58,381 nucleotides of DNA from NCBI GenBank assembly GCA_903845115.1, contig CAIMWE010000169.1, positions 1 to 58,381 of the forward strand, read 5' to 3'. Positions 37,136 through 45,797 of this stretch are shown in pieces. This stretch comes from an uncultured Acidobacteriota bacterium (GTDB lineage: Bacteria; Acidobacteriota; Thermoanaerobaculia; UBA5066). The notes beneath the pieces were generated by a model. That model was not told the DNA's origin. It was given only the letters and a program-made list of their open reading frames with translations, and searched no databases. The position numbers and the translations under genes are program-made. Each line of letters opens with the position of its first letter. Positions within the stretch are counted from its first letter, which is position 1.

Positions 37136-37525
37136 CTACCGAGCGGGCTTCCATGTGGCAGAGGTTTCATCCTCGTACTCCCGGATCAACCCTGGCTGGA
37201 CGATCCAGAGCTTCCCTCCGAGGTCCGTTCTTGTCAGTCCCTCGACGAGGGCAGCCACGGCCGCCTCGAGATGTTCGCGTCCGCACCTTCGGGGAAGCCG
37301 GAGGATGGCGATTCCCTCGTTCTCCGCAGGACGGTAACGAACCGTGTTCGCGAAATCGAGATCGAGTGTCACAAGTCCCCGCTTTTCGCGCCGGCAAGCT
37401 TCGAGGACGTCTTCATCGGACGCAGACGTCATCCCCTGCTCGAAGACTGTCGAGACGTCATGGCCCGACCGAAGCAACAGTGCCGCGCAGGCCTTCCCCA
37501 GGTTTTCGTCGAGCTTCAGCCTCAA
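37136..37525 (-). CDS. DUF5615 PIN-like toxin
   Basis: 129 residues. LKLDENLGKACAALLLRSGH at the N-terminus and GLVTLDLDFANTVRYRP in the middle are the hallmarks of the DUF5615/Mut7-C-like PIN fold, whose acidic residues (Asp in LDEN, Asp in TLDLDF) are thought to bind metal for RNA cleavage. The start is TTG at 37525, overlapping the DUF433 stop by four bases. The pair looks like a VapBC-like toxin-antitoxin module; toxicity is inferred from family. Confidence 0.82.
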   Translation of the reverse strand: MRLKLDENLGKACAALLLRSGHDVSTVFEQGMTSASDEDVLEACRREKRGLVTLDLDFANTVRYRPAENEGIAILRLPRRCGREHLEAAVAALVEGLTRTDLGGKLWIVQPGLIREYEDETSATWKPAR

Positions 37526-37782
37526 GATGCCCGTGAGAGGGGAATCTCGATGAAGCGCTCCCGGGCCAGCTCGGCACCCCAGGCTATGCAGGCCCGGATG
37601 TCATCGCTCGTGAGGCCCGGGTACTCGTTGAGCAACTCCTCCATCGTCGACCCCGATGCCAGGAAGTCGAGGATGAGAGAAACCCAGATCCGGTGACCAC
37701 GGATACATGGTTTCCCGAAGCAGATTTCCGGATCCACGGTGATCCGGCCCAGAAGCTCTTCTCTCGTCATGACGAGCTTCAT
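37522..37782 (-). CDS. DUF433 antitoxin-like protein
   Basis: 86 residues. ITVDPEICFGKPCIRGHRI followed by ILDFLASGSTMEELLNEYPGL, taken in two parts (ILDFLASGST, MEELLNEYPGL), is the DUF433 signature: a small helical DNA-binding domain with a winged element. It precedes and overlaps the DUF5615 toxin gene, the usual order in these modules, and would neutralise the toxin and repress the operon. ATG at 37782; ATG at 37770 is possible. Confidence 0.85.
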   Translation of the reverse strand: MKLVMTREELLGRITVDPEICFGKPCIRGHRIWVSLILDFLASGSTMEELLNEYPGLTSDDIRACIAWGAELARERFIEIPLSRAS

Positions 37783-37807
37783 TCTATCTAATCCGTGTGG
37801 GATGGCC

Positions 37808-37830
37808 GGTCTCTAGGTTCTTGGTTACTG
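37808..37830 (+). repeat. degenerate REP-like repeat, copy b
   Basis: GGTCTCTAGGTTCTTGGTTA resembles the core of the copies at 44238 and 47914 (GGTCTTTAGGTT then TAGGTTA) but has lost the GGGGTCA start. It lies upstream of the DUF433 gene and 36 bases before the duplicated rluD end. Confidence 0.4.
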
Positions 37831-37865
37831 GCCTGGATCGAGGTCCACCGGGATGACCTCTCGGC

Positions 37866-37986
37866 CACCGGGGAGCCGATGGAGTTCGTCGACTCGGTGC
37901 CGGCCGACATCGCGTCGCTGCTCGTCGCCGCGGATCTTCGCCTCGCCGGCACCCGGTGATTCCCGGCCCTCCCTGCGCCCCCGGGC
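37866..37986 (+). repeat. 121-bp direct repeat, copy 2 (orphan rluD 3' end)
   Basis: A headless copy of the rluD 3' end, including the in-frame stop at 37958-37960 and the same 27 bases after it. Five mismatches to 33985-34105 by my count; most fall in third positions or are conservative, so the copy looks like a diverged duplicate. Homology stops abruptly on both sides. Confidence 0.85.
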
Positions 37987-38224
37987 TCCGCGAGGGAGGG
38001 CGTCCCGCGGAATCGAGCGTAGGCCTCGCGGCTTCCCTGCTGCCCGGGGGCCCCGACGGGCGCCTTCTTGGGGGCGGGAATCGACGCTACTATCCCCTCG
38101 TTCTGCATTCGATGAACGAAGCGCTGGAGCCAACCCCGAAAAGGGGCACGCGACGCACCGAGAGGCCGTCTCCGCTCTTCGTTTCGGTTGACGCCTCCCG
38201 TGACCCCGCTCTCCCGGAGGACGA
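37987..38224. other. intergenic stretch before the Ser/Thr kinase
   Basis: Contains an open 38-codon frame from ATG 38112 (MNEALEPTPKRGTRRTERPS...) whose stop at 38226-38228 overlaps the apparent kinase start. This could be the true N-terminus of the kinase if a one-base frameshift exists near 38225, or just leader. TACTAT at about 38088, with TTCTTG 17 bases upstream, could be its promoter. Confidence 0.4.
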
Positions 38225-39673
38225 CTGACGGACTCCACCGGCATCTTCACGCTGGCCCGGACGCTGCTCGGGGCGCGCTACGAGTTCCTCGAGGTCCTCG
38301 GACAGGGGGGCTACGCCGTCGTCGTCAAGGTCCGCAACCGCCGGCTCGGGCGGGTCGAGGCGCTCAAGGTCCTGAGGGCCGGGGAGATCGACGACCCCAA
38401 TTTCGCCACGCGGTTCCTTCACGAGGCCCAGCTGGCCGCCTCCCTCGACCACCCGAACATCGCCTCGGTATACGACTCGGGCGAGACGGAAGGGGTCCTG
38501 TGGTACACGCTGAGGTTCATCGAGGGAGAGCCGCTCTCGAAGGCCGCGGCGGCCCACGGCATCCCCGAGGGTCCGGCCGTCGCCCGCCTCGCCTTGCCGC
38601 TTCTCGACGCCCTCGCCTACAGCCACGAGCGCGGGATCGTCCATCGCGACGTCAAGCCCGACAACATCCTGGTCGACCGCCGGGGCGTTCCGTACCTCCT
38701 CGACTTCGGGATCGCCAAGTCGCCGGAGAGCCTCTCGCACACGATGGCCGGCGCGATGATCGGGACCCCGGCGTACGTCTCGCCCGAGCAGGCCCGCGGA
38801 GGCGAAATCGACTCGCGCTCCGACCTCTACTCGTTCGGCGTCACCCTGTACTACGTCCTCTCTGGAAAGTACCCGTTCGAGCTCACGGGAGGCGTGCACG
38901 CGGTCTTCCGGAGGCTCTCGGAGGACCCCCTCCCCCTCTCGTCCCATCGGCTGGACGTTCACCCGGCGCTCCAGGCGGTCGTGATGAGGGCTCTCGAGCG
39001 CGAGCCGCGAGACCGTTTCGCCACGGCGCTCGAGATGAAGGCCGCGCTGGAGGCGTACCTCGCGGAAGAGGAGAGGAGGACGGCGGTCGCGGCGACCGTC
39101 CCCCCCGTTCCTGCGCCCGCCCCCAGGAAAGTGTGGCCCTACCTGGTCGCGGCCTACGTCCTCGTCCTCTGCCTGGTAGCCGGTCTCTACCTGTGGAGAA
39201 GGGGCGGTCCGGCCGGCGGGACTCCCCGACCGGCCGACACTTCCCCGACGGTCCCGCCCCTGCCCGGACCGGAGAGCAGGCCCGAGACCAGCCCCGCGGC
39301 CAGGGCCTCCCCGCTGCCGTCCCCCCTGGAAGGGCCTTCCCGGCCGACGGCGGTCCCGGCGCCCCGCTCGACGCCGCTCCCGCCGACCCCGATCGCGGTG
39401 CAGGCACGCCCGGTCCAGGCCCCCGAACGCATCCCTTCCGACGACGCTCTCCCGGCCGGCCTGCCGGAGAGCTGCGTCCGGGCGATGGTCGACGTCTCCT
39501 TCACGGTCGGCGTCGACGGCCTCCCCGTGGGCCCGAGGGTCATCTCGAGGGACCATGTCGAATGCCAGCCGTTCGCGCTGCTGGTCGTCGCGACCTGGAA
39601 GTTCCGGCCGGCGCTCGATTCTCGGGGACAGCCGGTCCCTTCCCGCCCCATCGCGGCCGCCATCCAGTTCTGA
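38225..39673 (+). CDS. membrane Ser/Thr protein kinase with C-terminal TonB-like domain
   Basis: About 482 residues. An N-terminal Hanks-type kinase domain: GQGGYAVVVKV (Gly loop), EALKVL (ATP Lys), HRDVKPDNIL (catalytic loop), DFG, and GTPAYVSPEQA. After it come a membrane helix (VWPYLVAAYVLVLCLVAGLYL, ending near residue 320), a Pro-rich periplasmic linker, and a domain resembling TonB C-termini (DGLPVGPRVISRDHVECQPF, WKFRPA). No ATG, GTG or TTG precedes the Gly loop in this frame after the TGA at 38201. CTG at 38225, next to GGAGGA, is the best start; a frameshift from the 38112 frame is the alternative. Confidence 0.78.
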   Translation: MTDSTGIFTLARTLLGARYEFLEVLGQGGYAVVVKVRNRRLGRVEALKVLRAGEIDDPNFATRFLHEAQLAASLDHPNIASVYDSGETEGVLWYTLRFIEGEPLSKAAAAHGIPEGPAVARLALPLLDALAYSHERGIVHRDVKPDNILVDRRGVPYLLDFGIAKSPESLSHTMAGAMIGTPAYVSPEQARGGEIDSRSDLYSFGVTLYYVLSGKYPFELTGGVHAVFRRLSEDPLPLSSHRLDVHPALQAVVMRALEREPRDRFATALEMKAALEAYLAEEERRTAVAATVPPVPAPAPRKVWPYLVAAYVLVLCLVAGLYLWRRGGPAGGTPRPADTSPTVPPLPGPESRPETSPAARASPLPSPLEGPSRPTAVPAPRSTPLPPTPIAVQARPVQAPERIPSDDALPAGLPESCVRAMVDVSFTVGVDGLPVGPRVISRDHVECQPFALLVVATWKFRPALDSRGQPVPSRPIAAAIQF

Positions 39674-39712
39674 CGGTTTCATCCGGGCGGGATTCAACCC
39701 CTCATTTTCCCT

Positions 39713-39742
39713 TTGTCGGGGATTCCAGACTAATCCTACAAT
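39713..39742 (+). promoter_or_regulatory. probable promoter of the OmpA lipoprotein gene
   Basis: TTGTCG at 39713-39718 and TACAAT at 39737-39742 are 18 bases apart in an AT-rich block; AGGAG follows at about 39749 and the start codon at 39761. Confidence 0.55.
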
Positions 39743-39760
39743 TGCTTCAGGAGTGTACTC

Positions 39761-40444
39761 ATGATGAAGAGCCTGAAACGTGCCTCTATCGCCGTCGGGA
39801 TCGCGCTGCTGGGAGCCTGCGCGAGCAAGCCCGTCCCGCCGCCGGCCTCCTATGCCGTGGACGTGGTATCCGAGCCGGCCGGCGCGGCCGTCTCCTTTCA
39901 CGGCAAGCCGGTTGGGACGACCCCGTTCTCCTTCAACGTCGGCTCCGAGAAGGATCTGATGGACGTGGCCGCCACCAGCGCGGACAAGTCGGTCATGGAG
40001 AAAAGGATTCGCTTCGTCTCCCAGGACCGGGCGCAGCTGACGTTCCGGTTCGGGACCGATCCCTCGGCCCTGTCGAAGAAGCTCGGCCTCACGAAGGTCC
40101 TCGTCCTGGAGAACTCCGAGAAGATCTCGTTCGACAGCGGGAAGTCCGTCCTCAAGGAGGAGGGGATTCCCGTCCTTCAGCGGGAGGCGGCGATCCTGAA
40201 GACCTACTTTCCCACGGTCGACGTCTTCGTCTGCGGCCACACCGATTCGACGGGAAGCGACAGCACGAACCTGAAGCTCTCTCTCGAGCGCGCGAGGTCG
40301 GCGGCCGCCATCCTCTCCGCCGAAGGGGTGCCGAAGGAACGGATGAAGATCGAGGGATTTGGCAAAGAATTTCCGGTCGACTCGAACGACACGCCGGCCG
40401 GGCGAGCTGCGAATCGCCGCACGGAATTCGTGCTGCCGCAGTAG
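39761..40444 (+). CDS. OmpA family lipoprotein with PEGA domain
   Basis: 227 residues. Signal peptide with lipobox (ALLGAC), then a PEGA domain (VVSEPAGAAVSFHGKPVGTT, residues about 35-55), then a C-terminal OmpA domain: ISFDSGKSVLKEEG, VCGHTDSTGSDSTNLKLS and ANRRTEFVL, with the peptidoglycan-binding Asp and Arg. It should sit in the outer membrane and hold the wall. PEGA domains often occur with Ser/Thr kinases in acidobacteria and myxobacteria; here the kinase-TonB gene is directly upstream, but a separate promoter is present. Confidence 0.9.
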   Translation: MMKSLKRASIAVGIALLGACASKPVPPPASYAVDVVSEPAGAAVSFHGKPVGTTPFSFNVGSEKDLMDVAATSADKSVMEKRIRFVSQDRAQLTFRFGTDPSALSKKLGLTKVLVLENSEKISFDSGKSVLKEEGIPVLQREAAILKTYFPTVDVFVCGHTDSTGSDSTNLKLSLERARSAAAILSAEGVPKERMKIEGFGKEFPVDSNDTPAGRAANRRTEFVLPQ

Positions 40445-40512
40445 CACGACGGCACGCTTCTCCCCGACGAGGACGTCGAGGCCGGTCCGCAACGGCCGGC
40501 GGGGTACTAGAG

Positions 40513-40543
40513 CCCGGAGCGGGAGGTCCAGTCCCGTTCCGGG
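40513..40543 (+). terminator. strong hairpin after the OmpA lipoprotein gene
   Basis: CCCGGAGCGGGA pairs with TCCCGTTCCGGG through 12 positions, one of them G-T, around a seven-base loop. It lies 69 bases past the stop and just before the ~160-bp repeat. Followed by TCTCCCC rather than a T-run. Confidence 0.5.
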
Positions 40544-40557
40544 TCTCCCCGTGTCAG

Positions 40558-40717
40558 GCGACCAGAAGTAGGGGGATTCCTCCATGGTTCGTACAAGTTA
40601 CGTGGCAGGCGGAATCCGCGTAGCGGCGTATCCTTTCCCTTCAACTCCGCCGGAAGGGACCGAGGGGTCCTGTCGGCAGAGGAAGCCAGGGAAATGACGG
40701 GGAGGCCTGGGTGCGGC
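40558..40717 (+). repeat. ~160-bp repeat, copy 2, upstream of CHASE sensor kinase
   Basis: Same element as 34121-34281, same orientation, ending 61 bases before a sensor kinase start. The identical blocks are interrupted by diverged patches (for example the hairpin arm changes from ACACGCGG to GGCAGGCGG), and a GGACC-GAGG-GGTCC hairpin is perfect here but has one mismatch in copy 1. Confidence 0.8.
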
Positions 40718-40778
40718 GTTCTTCCTTGACGGGTCCGACCCGGCAGGGTTCCGGAGCTAGCCGCCCGTCCATGAAGCG

Positions 40779-43700
40779 ATGAACTCCCCGAGCGCTCGGC
40801 TCCGCCGCCTCCTCTCGAGATCCAGAGTTGCCCCCTGGCTCCCCTGGCTTCTCGCCGCCGCGCTCCTCGCGGGGGTCGCCTGCGCCTGGTTCGTGGTCCG
40901 GAAGGCCCAGGAGCGGCGCATCGGGGACGGCGTCGGCGAAGAGGTCGAGAGGGTGTCGGAGCGGATCGCCCGCCGGATGGCCTCTCACCGGCAGATCGTC
41001 GGCGGGGCCAGCAAGTTCGTCTCCCTCCAGGCCGGCGCGTTGACCCGTGGGCAATGGAAGGAGTACGTGGAGTCCCTCGACCTGGGCCGGATCTATCCCG
41101 GCTTCCAGGCGATGGGATACGCGGAGTGGGTGCCGACGGGGGAACTCGCGGCCCACGTCGGGCGCCTGCGGGCGGAGGGCTTCCCCGACTACGAGGTCCA
41201 CCCCGGCGGCCCGCTGCCTCCCGAGGGGGGGTCAGCTCGATCATCTTCATCGAGCCGTTCGACGAGCGGAACCAGCGGGCCTTCTCGAAGGACATGCTCG
41301 CGGAGGCGGTCCGGAGAGAGGCCATGGCGCGGGCCCGGGACACCGGGGCCGCCGTGTTGAGCGGCAAGGTGACGCTCTACCAGGAAACGGAGAAGCAGGT
41401 CCAGGCGGGGACCATCCTCTACGCCCCCGTCTACAGACCGGGGATGTCGGTCGCCACCACGGTCCAGCGGCGGGCGGCCCTCGTCGGGTGGACCTACCTG
41501 GCGTTCCGGATGGAAAACCTGCTCGACGCGATCGTCGAAGAGTCCGAGAAGCACCTGAACATGGAACTCTACGACGGCGATGCGCCGCGGAGAGAGGATC
41601 TCCTCTTCAGCTCGTCCGACGGCACCTCCTACCGGCCGGAGGAGTGGACGAGGCACAGGGTCTTCCAGCACGACGGGCGGACCTGGCTGCTCACCGCCGC
41701 GCCCCGGGCCAACTTCGTCGCCAGCCTCCGCGGCCACGGCCAGGTGGTCATCCTGGTCGGCGGCCTTCTCGCCACCCTCGTCCTCGTTCGGCTCTACCTC
41801 TCTCTCTCCAGGGCGGAGCAGCGGGCCGTCGCGGTCGCCGCCGACCGGCAGGAGAGGCTCCTCCTGCTCCTCGATTCCGTGCCGGACCTCGTCTTCTTCA
41901 AGGACATGGAGGGGATCTACAGGGGCTGCAACCCCTCCTTCGCCGAATTCGTGGGGCGCCCCCGGGAGGAGATCGTCGGGAAGACGGACCACGACCTCTT
42001 CGGACGCGAGGTCGCCGAGTCGTTCCGGAAGCACGACGAGGCGATGCTCCGGGAGCGCCGGCCGCGCCAAAACGAGGAGTGGATCTCCTACCCCGACGGC
42101 CGGCGGATCCTCGTGGACACGCTCAAGACCCCCTACCACGGCTCGTCCGGCGAGGTCCGGGGGGTCCTCGGGATCAGCCGCGACATCACCGACCGCAGGA
42201 AGGCGGAGGAGGCGCTGGCGGCCGAGAGGGAGAGGCTCGCCGACATCGTGGAGGGGACTGCCGCGGGGACCTGGGACTGGGATGTCCGGACGAACCAGGT
42301 GAAGCACAACGTCCGCTGGTGCCAGATCCTGGGCCTGGACGAGTCGTGGCTCGAGCATCCGATGGAAGGCTTCTCGGCGAGGCTGGCGGAGGAGGACAGG
42401 GAGGAGATCCAGCGGAAGATCCGCGCCTGCCTGGAGGGGGGCGGCCAGTACGAGAGCCTCCACCGGATGTGCCACGCGGAGGGCCGAGCGATCTGGGTCC
42501 TCGACCGGGGGAAGGTCGTGGAGCGGGACGAGGCGGGGAATCCCCTCCGGTTGGTGGGGAGCATTTCCGACATCTCGGACCTCGTGGCGGCCGAGCAGGC
42601 GCAGGAGAAGGCCACGGCCGACCTCCGCGCGGCTTTCGAGGAGGCCGGCCGCCTCAATGCCCGGCTCGTGGAGGAGACCGCTCGCGCGAACGCGATGGCG
42701 GAGCAGGCGCAGTCCGCCACCGCCGCCAAGTCGTCGTTCCTGGCCAACATGAGCCACGAGATCCGGACCCCGATGAACGGTGTCATCGGGATGGCCGGCC
42801 TGCTCCTGGACACCGACCTGGACGAGCGCCAGAGGCACTTCGCGGAGGCCATCAGAGTCAGCGGCGACTCCCTCCTCTCCCTGATCGACGACATCCTGGA
42901 CCTCTCCAAGGTCGAGGCGGAGAAGCTCGAGCTGGAAGAGATGGACTTCGACCTGGTCGAGCTCCTCGAGCACGTCGCCGCCCCGTTCGAGGTTCTCTGC
43001 GACGGGAAAGGACTCGCCTTCACCCGCTCGGTGGAGCCGGGGACGCCCCTCCTCCTCCAGGGCGACCCGTACCGGCTCGCACAGGTCCTGCGCAACCTGG
43101 TGGGCAACGCCATCAAGTTCACCTCCGACGGGGAGATCGCCGTTGCCGTCGGGATCGTTCCGGGCGACGGGGCGGATCCCCTCCTGAGCTTCCGGGTCAC
43201 GGACACCGGGATCGGGATCCCGGCCGGGAAGATGGACTCCCTCTTCCGGGACTTTACCCAGGTCGACGCCTCCACCACACGGAAGTACGGCGGCACCGGG
43301 CTGGGGCTGGCCATCAGCCGCCGGATCGTCGAGCTGATGGGGGGAGAGATCGGCGTCTCGAGCCGGGAAGGCGAGGGCTCGGAGTTCCGGTTCACGGCGC
43401 GCTTCGGCAAGCCGCAGGAGGTGGCGGGGGCGGCCCGAACACCGGCGGAGAGGAAGCCCGGGAGAGCCGGCCAGGGACGGGACTACGGGGGCGCGAGGGT
43501 CCTCCTCGTGGACGACAACCAGATCAACCTGGAGGTGGGCGCGGCCCTCCTGAGGAAGCTGGGCCTCGACGTGGAGGCCGCCCGGAACGGCCGGGAGGCG
43601 GTGGCGGCGTGCCGGCGGTCGCCGTACGCCCTGATCCTGATGGACATCCAGATGCCGGAGATGGACGGGCTGGAGGCGACGGCGGTGATCCGGGACCCCG

Positions 43701-44260
43701 GGGCGGGGGCCCTCGACCCGACGGTACCGGTCGTCGCCATGACGGCCCACGCCATGAAGGAAGACAAGGCGAGGTGCCTGGCGGCCGGGATGAACGACTA
43801 CGTGTCGAAGCCGATCAACTCCGACACGCTGGTCCGCGTCCTGGACCGCTTCCTCCTCGGCCGGGAGGCGGCCGCGACCGGTGCGACGCCGTCCCGAGAC
43901 GCGCCCGCCCTCTCCGCGCTCCCGGTCTTCGACGCCGAGCAGCTCCTCACGCGCCTCCAGGGCGACAGGGAGACGGCCGGGGAGGTCATCAGGATGTTCC
44001 TCGAGAGCGGCCCGGAGGAGATGGAGCGCCTGCGCGCCCACCTCGAATCGGGAGACTCCCAGGCGGTCGGCCGCGGCCTCCACACGCTGAAAGGTGCTGC
44101 CGCGACTCTGGGGTGCGAGGCCTTCCGGGCGAAAGCGGCGGACCTAGAGTCGGCCCTTCGCTCCGGAGGGGTCGCCGCGGTCGCCGAGGGGTTCGCCTCC
44201 CTCCGGCAAGAATTCCGGAGGCTCAGCGACCTCGATTGGGGTCAGGTCTTTAGGTTGTAG
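40779..44260 (+). CDS. CHASE-domain hybrid sensor histidine kinase, frameshifted
   Basis: About 1,160 codons if read through one frameshift. Order: membrane helix ([21 protein letters not shown]), periplasmic CHASE domain ([14 protein letters not shown]; then [17 protein letters not shown]), second helix ([19 protein letters not shown]), two PAS domains, HisKA (His about 660 in [12 protein letters not shown]), HATPase ([10 protein letters not shown]), receiver ([13 protein letters not shown]) and Hpt ([11 protein letters not shown]). The frame shifts at 41225-41231, seven G: eight would join PEGG to VSSIIF. So this is a one-base deletion, a sequencing error or a phase-variable tract. The stop lies in the repeat at 44238. 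Confidence 0.85.
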
Positions 44261-44264
44261 GTTA
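44238..44264. repeat. short REP-like boundary repeat, copy c
   Basis: GGGGTCAGGTCTTTAGGTT followed by GTAGGTTA. It differs at one base from the 27-base copy at 47914. It supplies the last codons and TAG of the hybrid kinase and, on the other strand, the TAA of the aldehyde dehydrogenase gene. Confidence 0.75.
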
Positions 44265-45797
44265 GATCTCCAGCGTGATCCCCTGGGCCAGCTCGAGCCG
44301 GCCGCTGAAGTTCAGGGCGTTCGTCTGGCGGCGCATGTAGGCCTTCCAGGCGTCCGACCCGCTCTCGCGGCCGCCGCCGGTCTCCTTCTCGCCGCCGAAC
44401 GCCCCGCCGATCTCGGCGCCGCTCGTCCCCGTGTTGACGTTCGCGATGCCGCAGTCGCTCCCTTCGGCCGAGAGGAAGAGCTCGCTCTCCACGAGGTCGT
44501 TCGTGATGATGGCGCTCGAGAGGCCCTGCGGGACCCCGTTCTGGAGGGCGATCGCCTCCCCGATGGTCTCGTACGTCATCAGGTAGAGCACCGGGGCGAA
44601 CGTCTCCTCCTGCACCATCGGGAGGTCGTGCGGCACCTCGACCATGCAGGGGGTGACGTAGCAGCCGCCGGGCCTCTCCAGCTTCTCTCCGCCCGAGAGG
44701 ACCTTCCCGCCCTGGGCCTTCACGGTCTCGATGGCCTTCAGCATGGTGGCCACCGCGTCGGTGTCGACGAGCGGGCCCATCAGGGTCGCGTCGTCCAGCG
44801 GATCGCCGATGGTCGTGGCGGCGTAGAGCGCCTTCAAGCGTTGGACGAACTCCTGGTAGACCGAACTCTGGACGATCACCCGGCGAGTGGAGGTGCAGCG
44901 CTGGCCGGCCGTCCCGATCGCCCCGAAGTAGACGGCCCGGACGGCGATCTCGAGATTGGCCTTGTCGCTCACGATGACCGCGTTGTTGCCGCCCAGCTCG
45001 AGGATGAGCCGGCCGAACCGTTCCTGGACGAGCTTGCCCACGTGCCGGCCGCCGGGGACCGAGCCGGTGTAGGAGACGAGGGCGACGCGCGAGTCGGTGT
45101 TGATGAGGTCCCCGATGTCGCTCCCCCGTCCGATCGCCAGGCTGCAGATCGCCGGGTCGTGGCCGAGGCGGCTCAGGATGCGCTGGGCGATCCGGGTGAC
45201 GGCGACCGCCGTGAGGGGCGTCTTGCTCGACGGCTTCCAGAGGACCGTGTCGCCACAGACGAGGGCGAGCGCGGTGTTCCAGCTCCAGACGGCCGCCGGG
45301 AAGTTGAAGGCAGTGATGACTCCCACGACGCCGAGCGGGTGCCACTGCTCCTGCAGCCGGTGCCGCTGCCGCTCGCTGGGCATCGTCAGGCCGTAGAGCT
45401 GGCGGCTGAGTCCCACGGCGAAGTCGCAGATGTCGATCATCTCCTGGACCTCGCCGATCCCCTCGCGGAGCGTCTTCCCCATCTCGAGGCAGACGAGCCG
45501 GCCGAGGGGATCCTTCTGCGTCCGGAGCTCGTCGCCCAGCGCCTTGACCACCTCACCCCGCTTGGGAGCCGGGACGCTCTTCCACGGCGCGAAGGCGGCG
45601 TGCGTCCTCGCCAGGATCGAATCGAACTCGGGCCTGGTGACGTTCACGACCTCGGCCAGGGGCGCGCCGTCGACCGGCGAGACCACCGACTGCACCTTGC
45701 CGCTCCCGAGCCACTCCCCCGCGAACCCGCCCGCGTTCCTCTTCCCGATCCCCAGCTCCGCCAGGACCTCGGCCGTCATTTCCGTCGTCGTACCCAT
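44262..45797 (-). CDS. ALDH7-type aldehyde dehydrogenase
   Basis: 511 residues. ITAFNFPAAVWSWNTALALV and the absence of a long leader point to the ALDH7/antiquitin branch, which oxidises alpha-aminoadipic semialdehyde (piperideine-6-carboxylate) in lysine breakdown. Catalytic Cys301 lies in GTAGQRCTSTRR and the general base Glu267 in LILELGG; the NAD-binding Lys is in LWKPSSKTPL. ATG at 45797 follows GGAG by six bases. No other lysine-catabolic gene is adjacent. The TAA stop lies within the short repeat at 44238-44264. Confidence 0.9.
   Translation of the reverse strand: MGTTTEMTAEVLAELGIGKRNAGGFAGEWLGSGKVQSVVSPVDGAPLAEVVNVTRPEFDSILARTHAAFAPWKSVPAPKRGEVVKALGDELRTQKDPLGRLVCLEMGKTLREGIGEVQEMIDICDFAVGLSRQLYGLTMPSERQRHRLQEQWHPLGVVGVITAFNFPAAVWSWNTALALVCGDTVLWKPSSKTPLTAVAVTRIAQRILSRLGHDPAICSLAIGRGSDIGDLINTDSRVALVSYTGSVPGGRHVGKLVQERFGRLILELGGNNAVIVSDKANLEIAVRAVYFGAIGTAGQRCTSTRRVIVQSSVYQEFVQRLKALYAATTIGDPLDDATLMGPLVDTDAVATMLKAIETVKAQGGKVLSGGEKLERPGGCYVTPCMVEVPHDLPMVQEETFAPVLYLMTYETIGEAIALQNGVPQGLSSAIITNDLVESELFLSAEGSDCGIANVNTGTSGAEIGGAFGGEKETGGGRESGSDAWKAYMRRQTNALNFSGRLELAQGITLEI

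Noticed and set aside
37987-38110. Possible CRISPR or attachment-site repeats in the accessory region
   Set aside because: No regularly spaced repeats and no Cas or integrase gene in the window.
41047-44253. 1,068-codon open frame overlapping the hybrid kinase
   Set aside because: Arg/Gly/Pro-rich with no domain; the neighbouring frame holds clear HisKA, HATPase, receiver and Hpt motifs.
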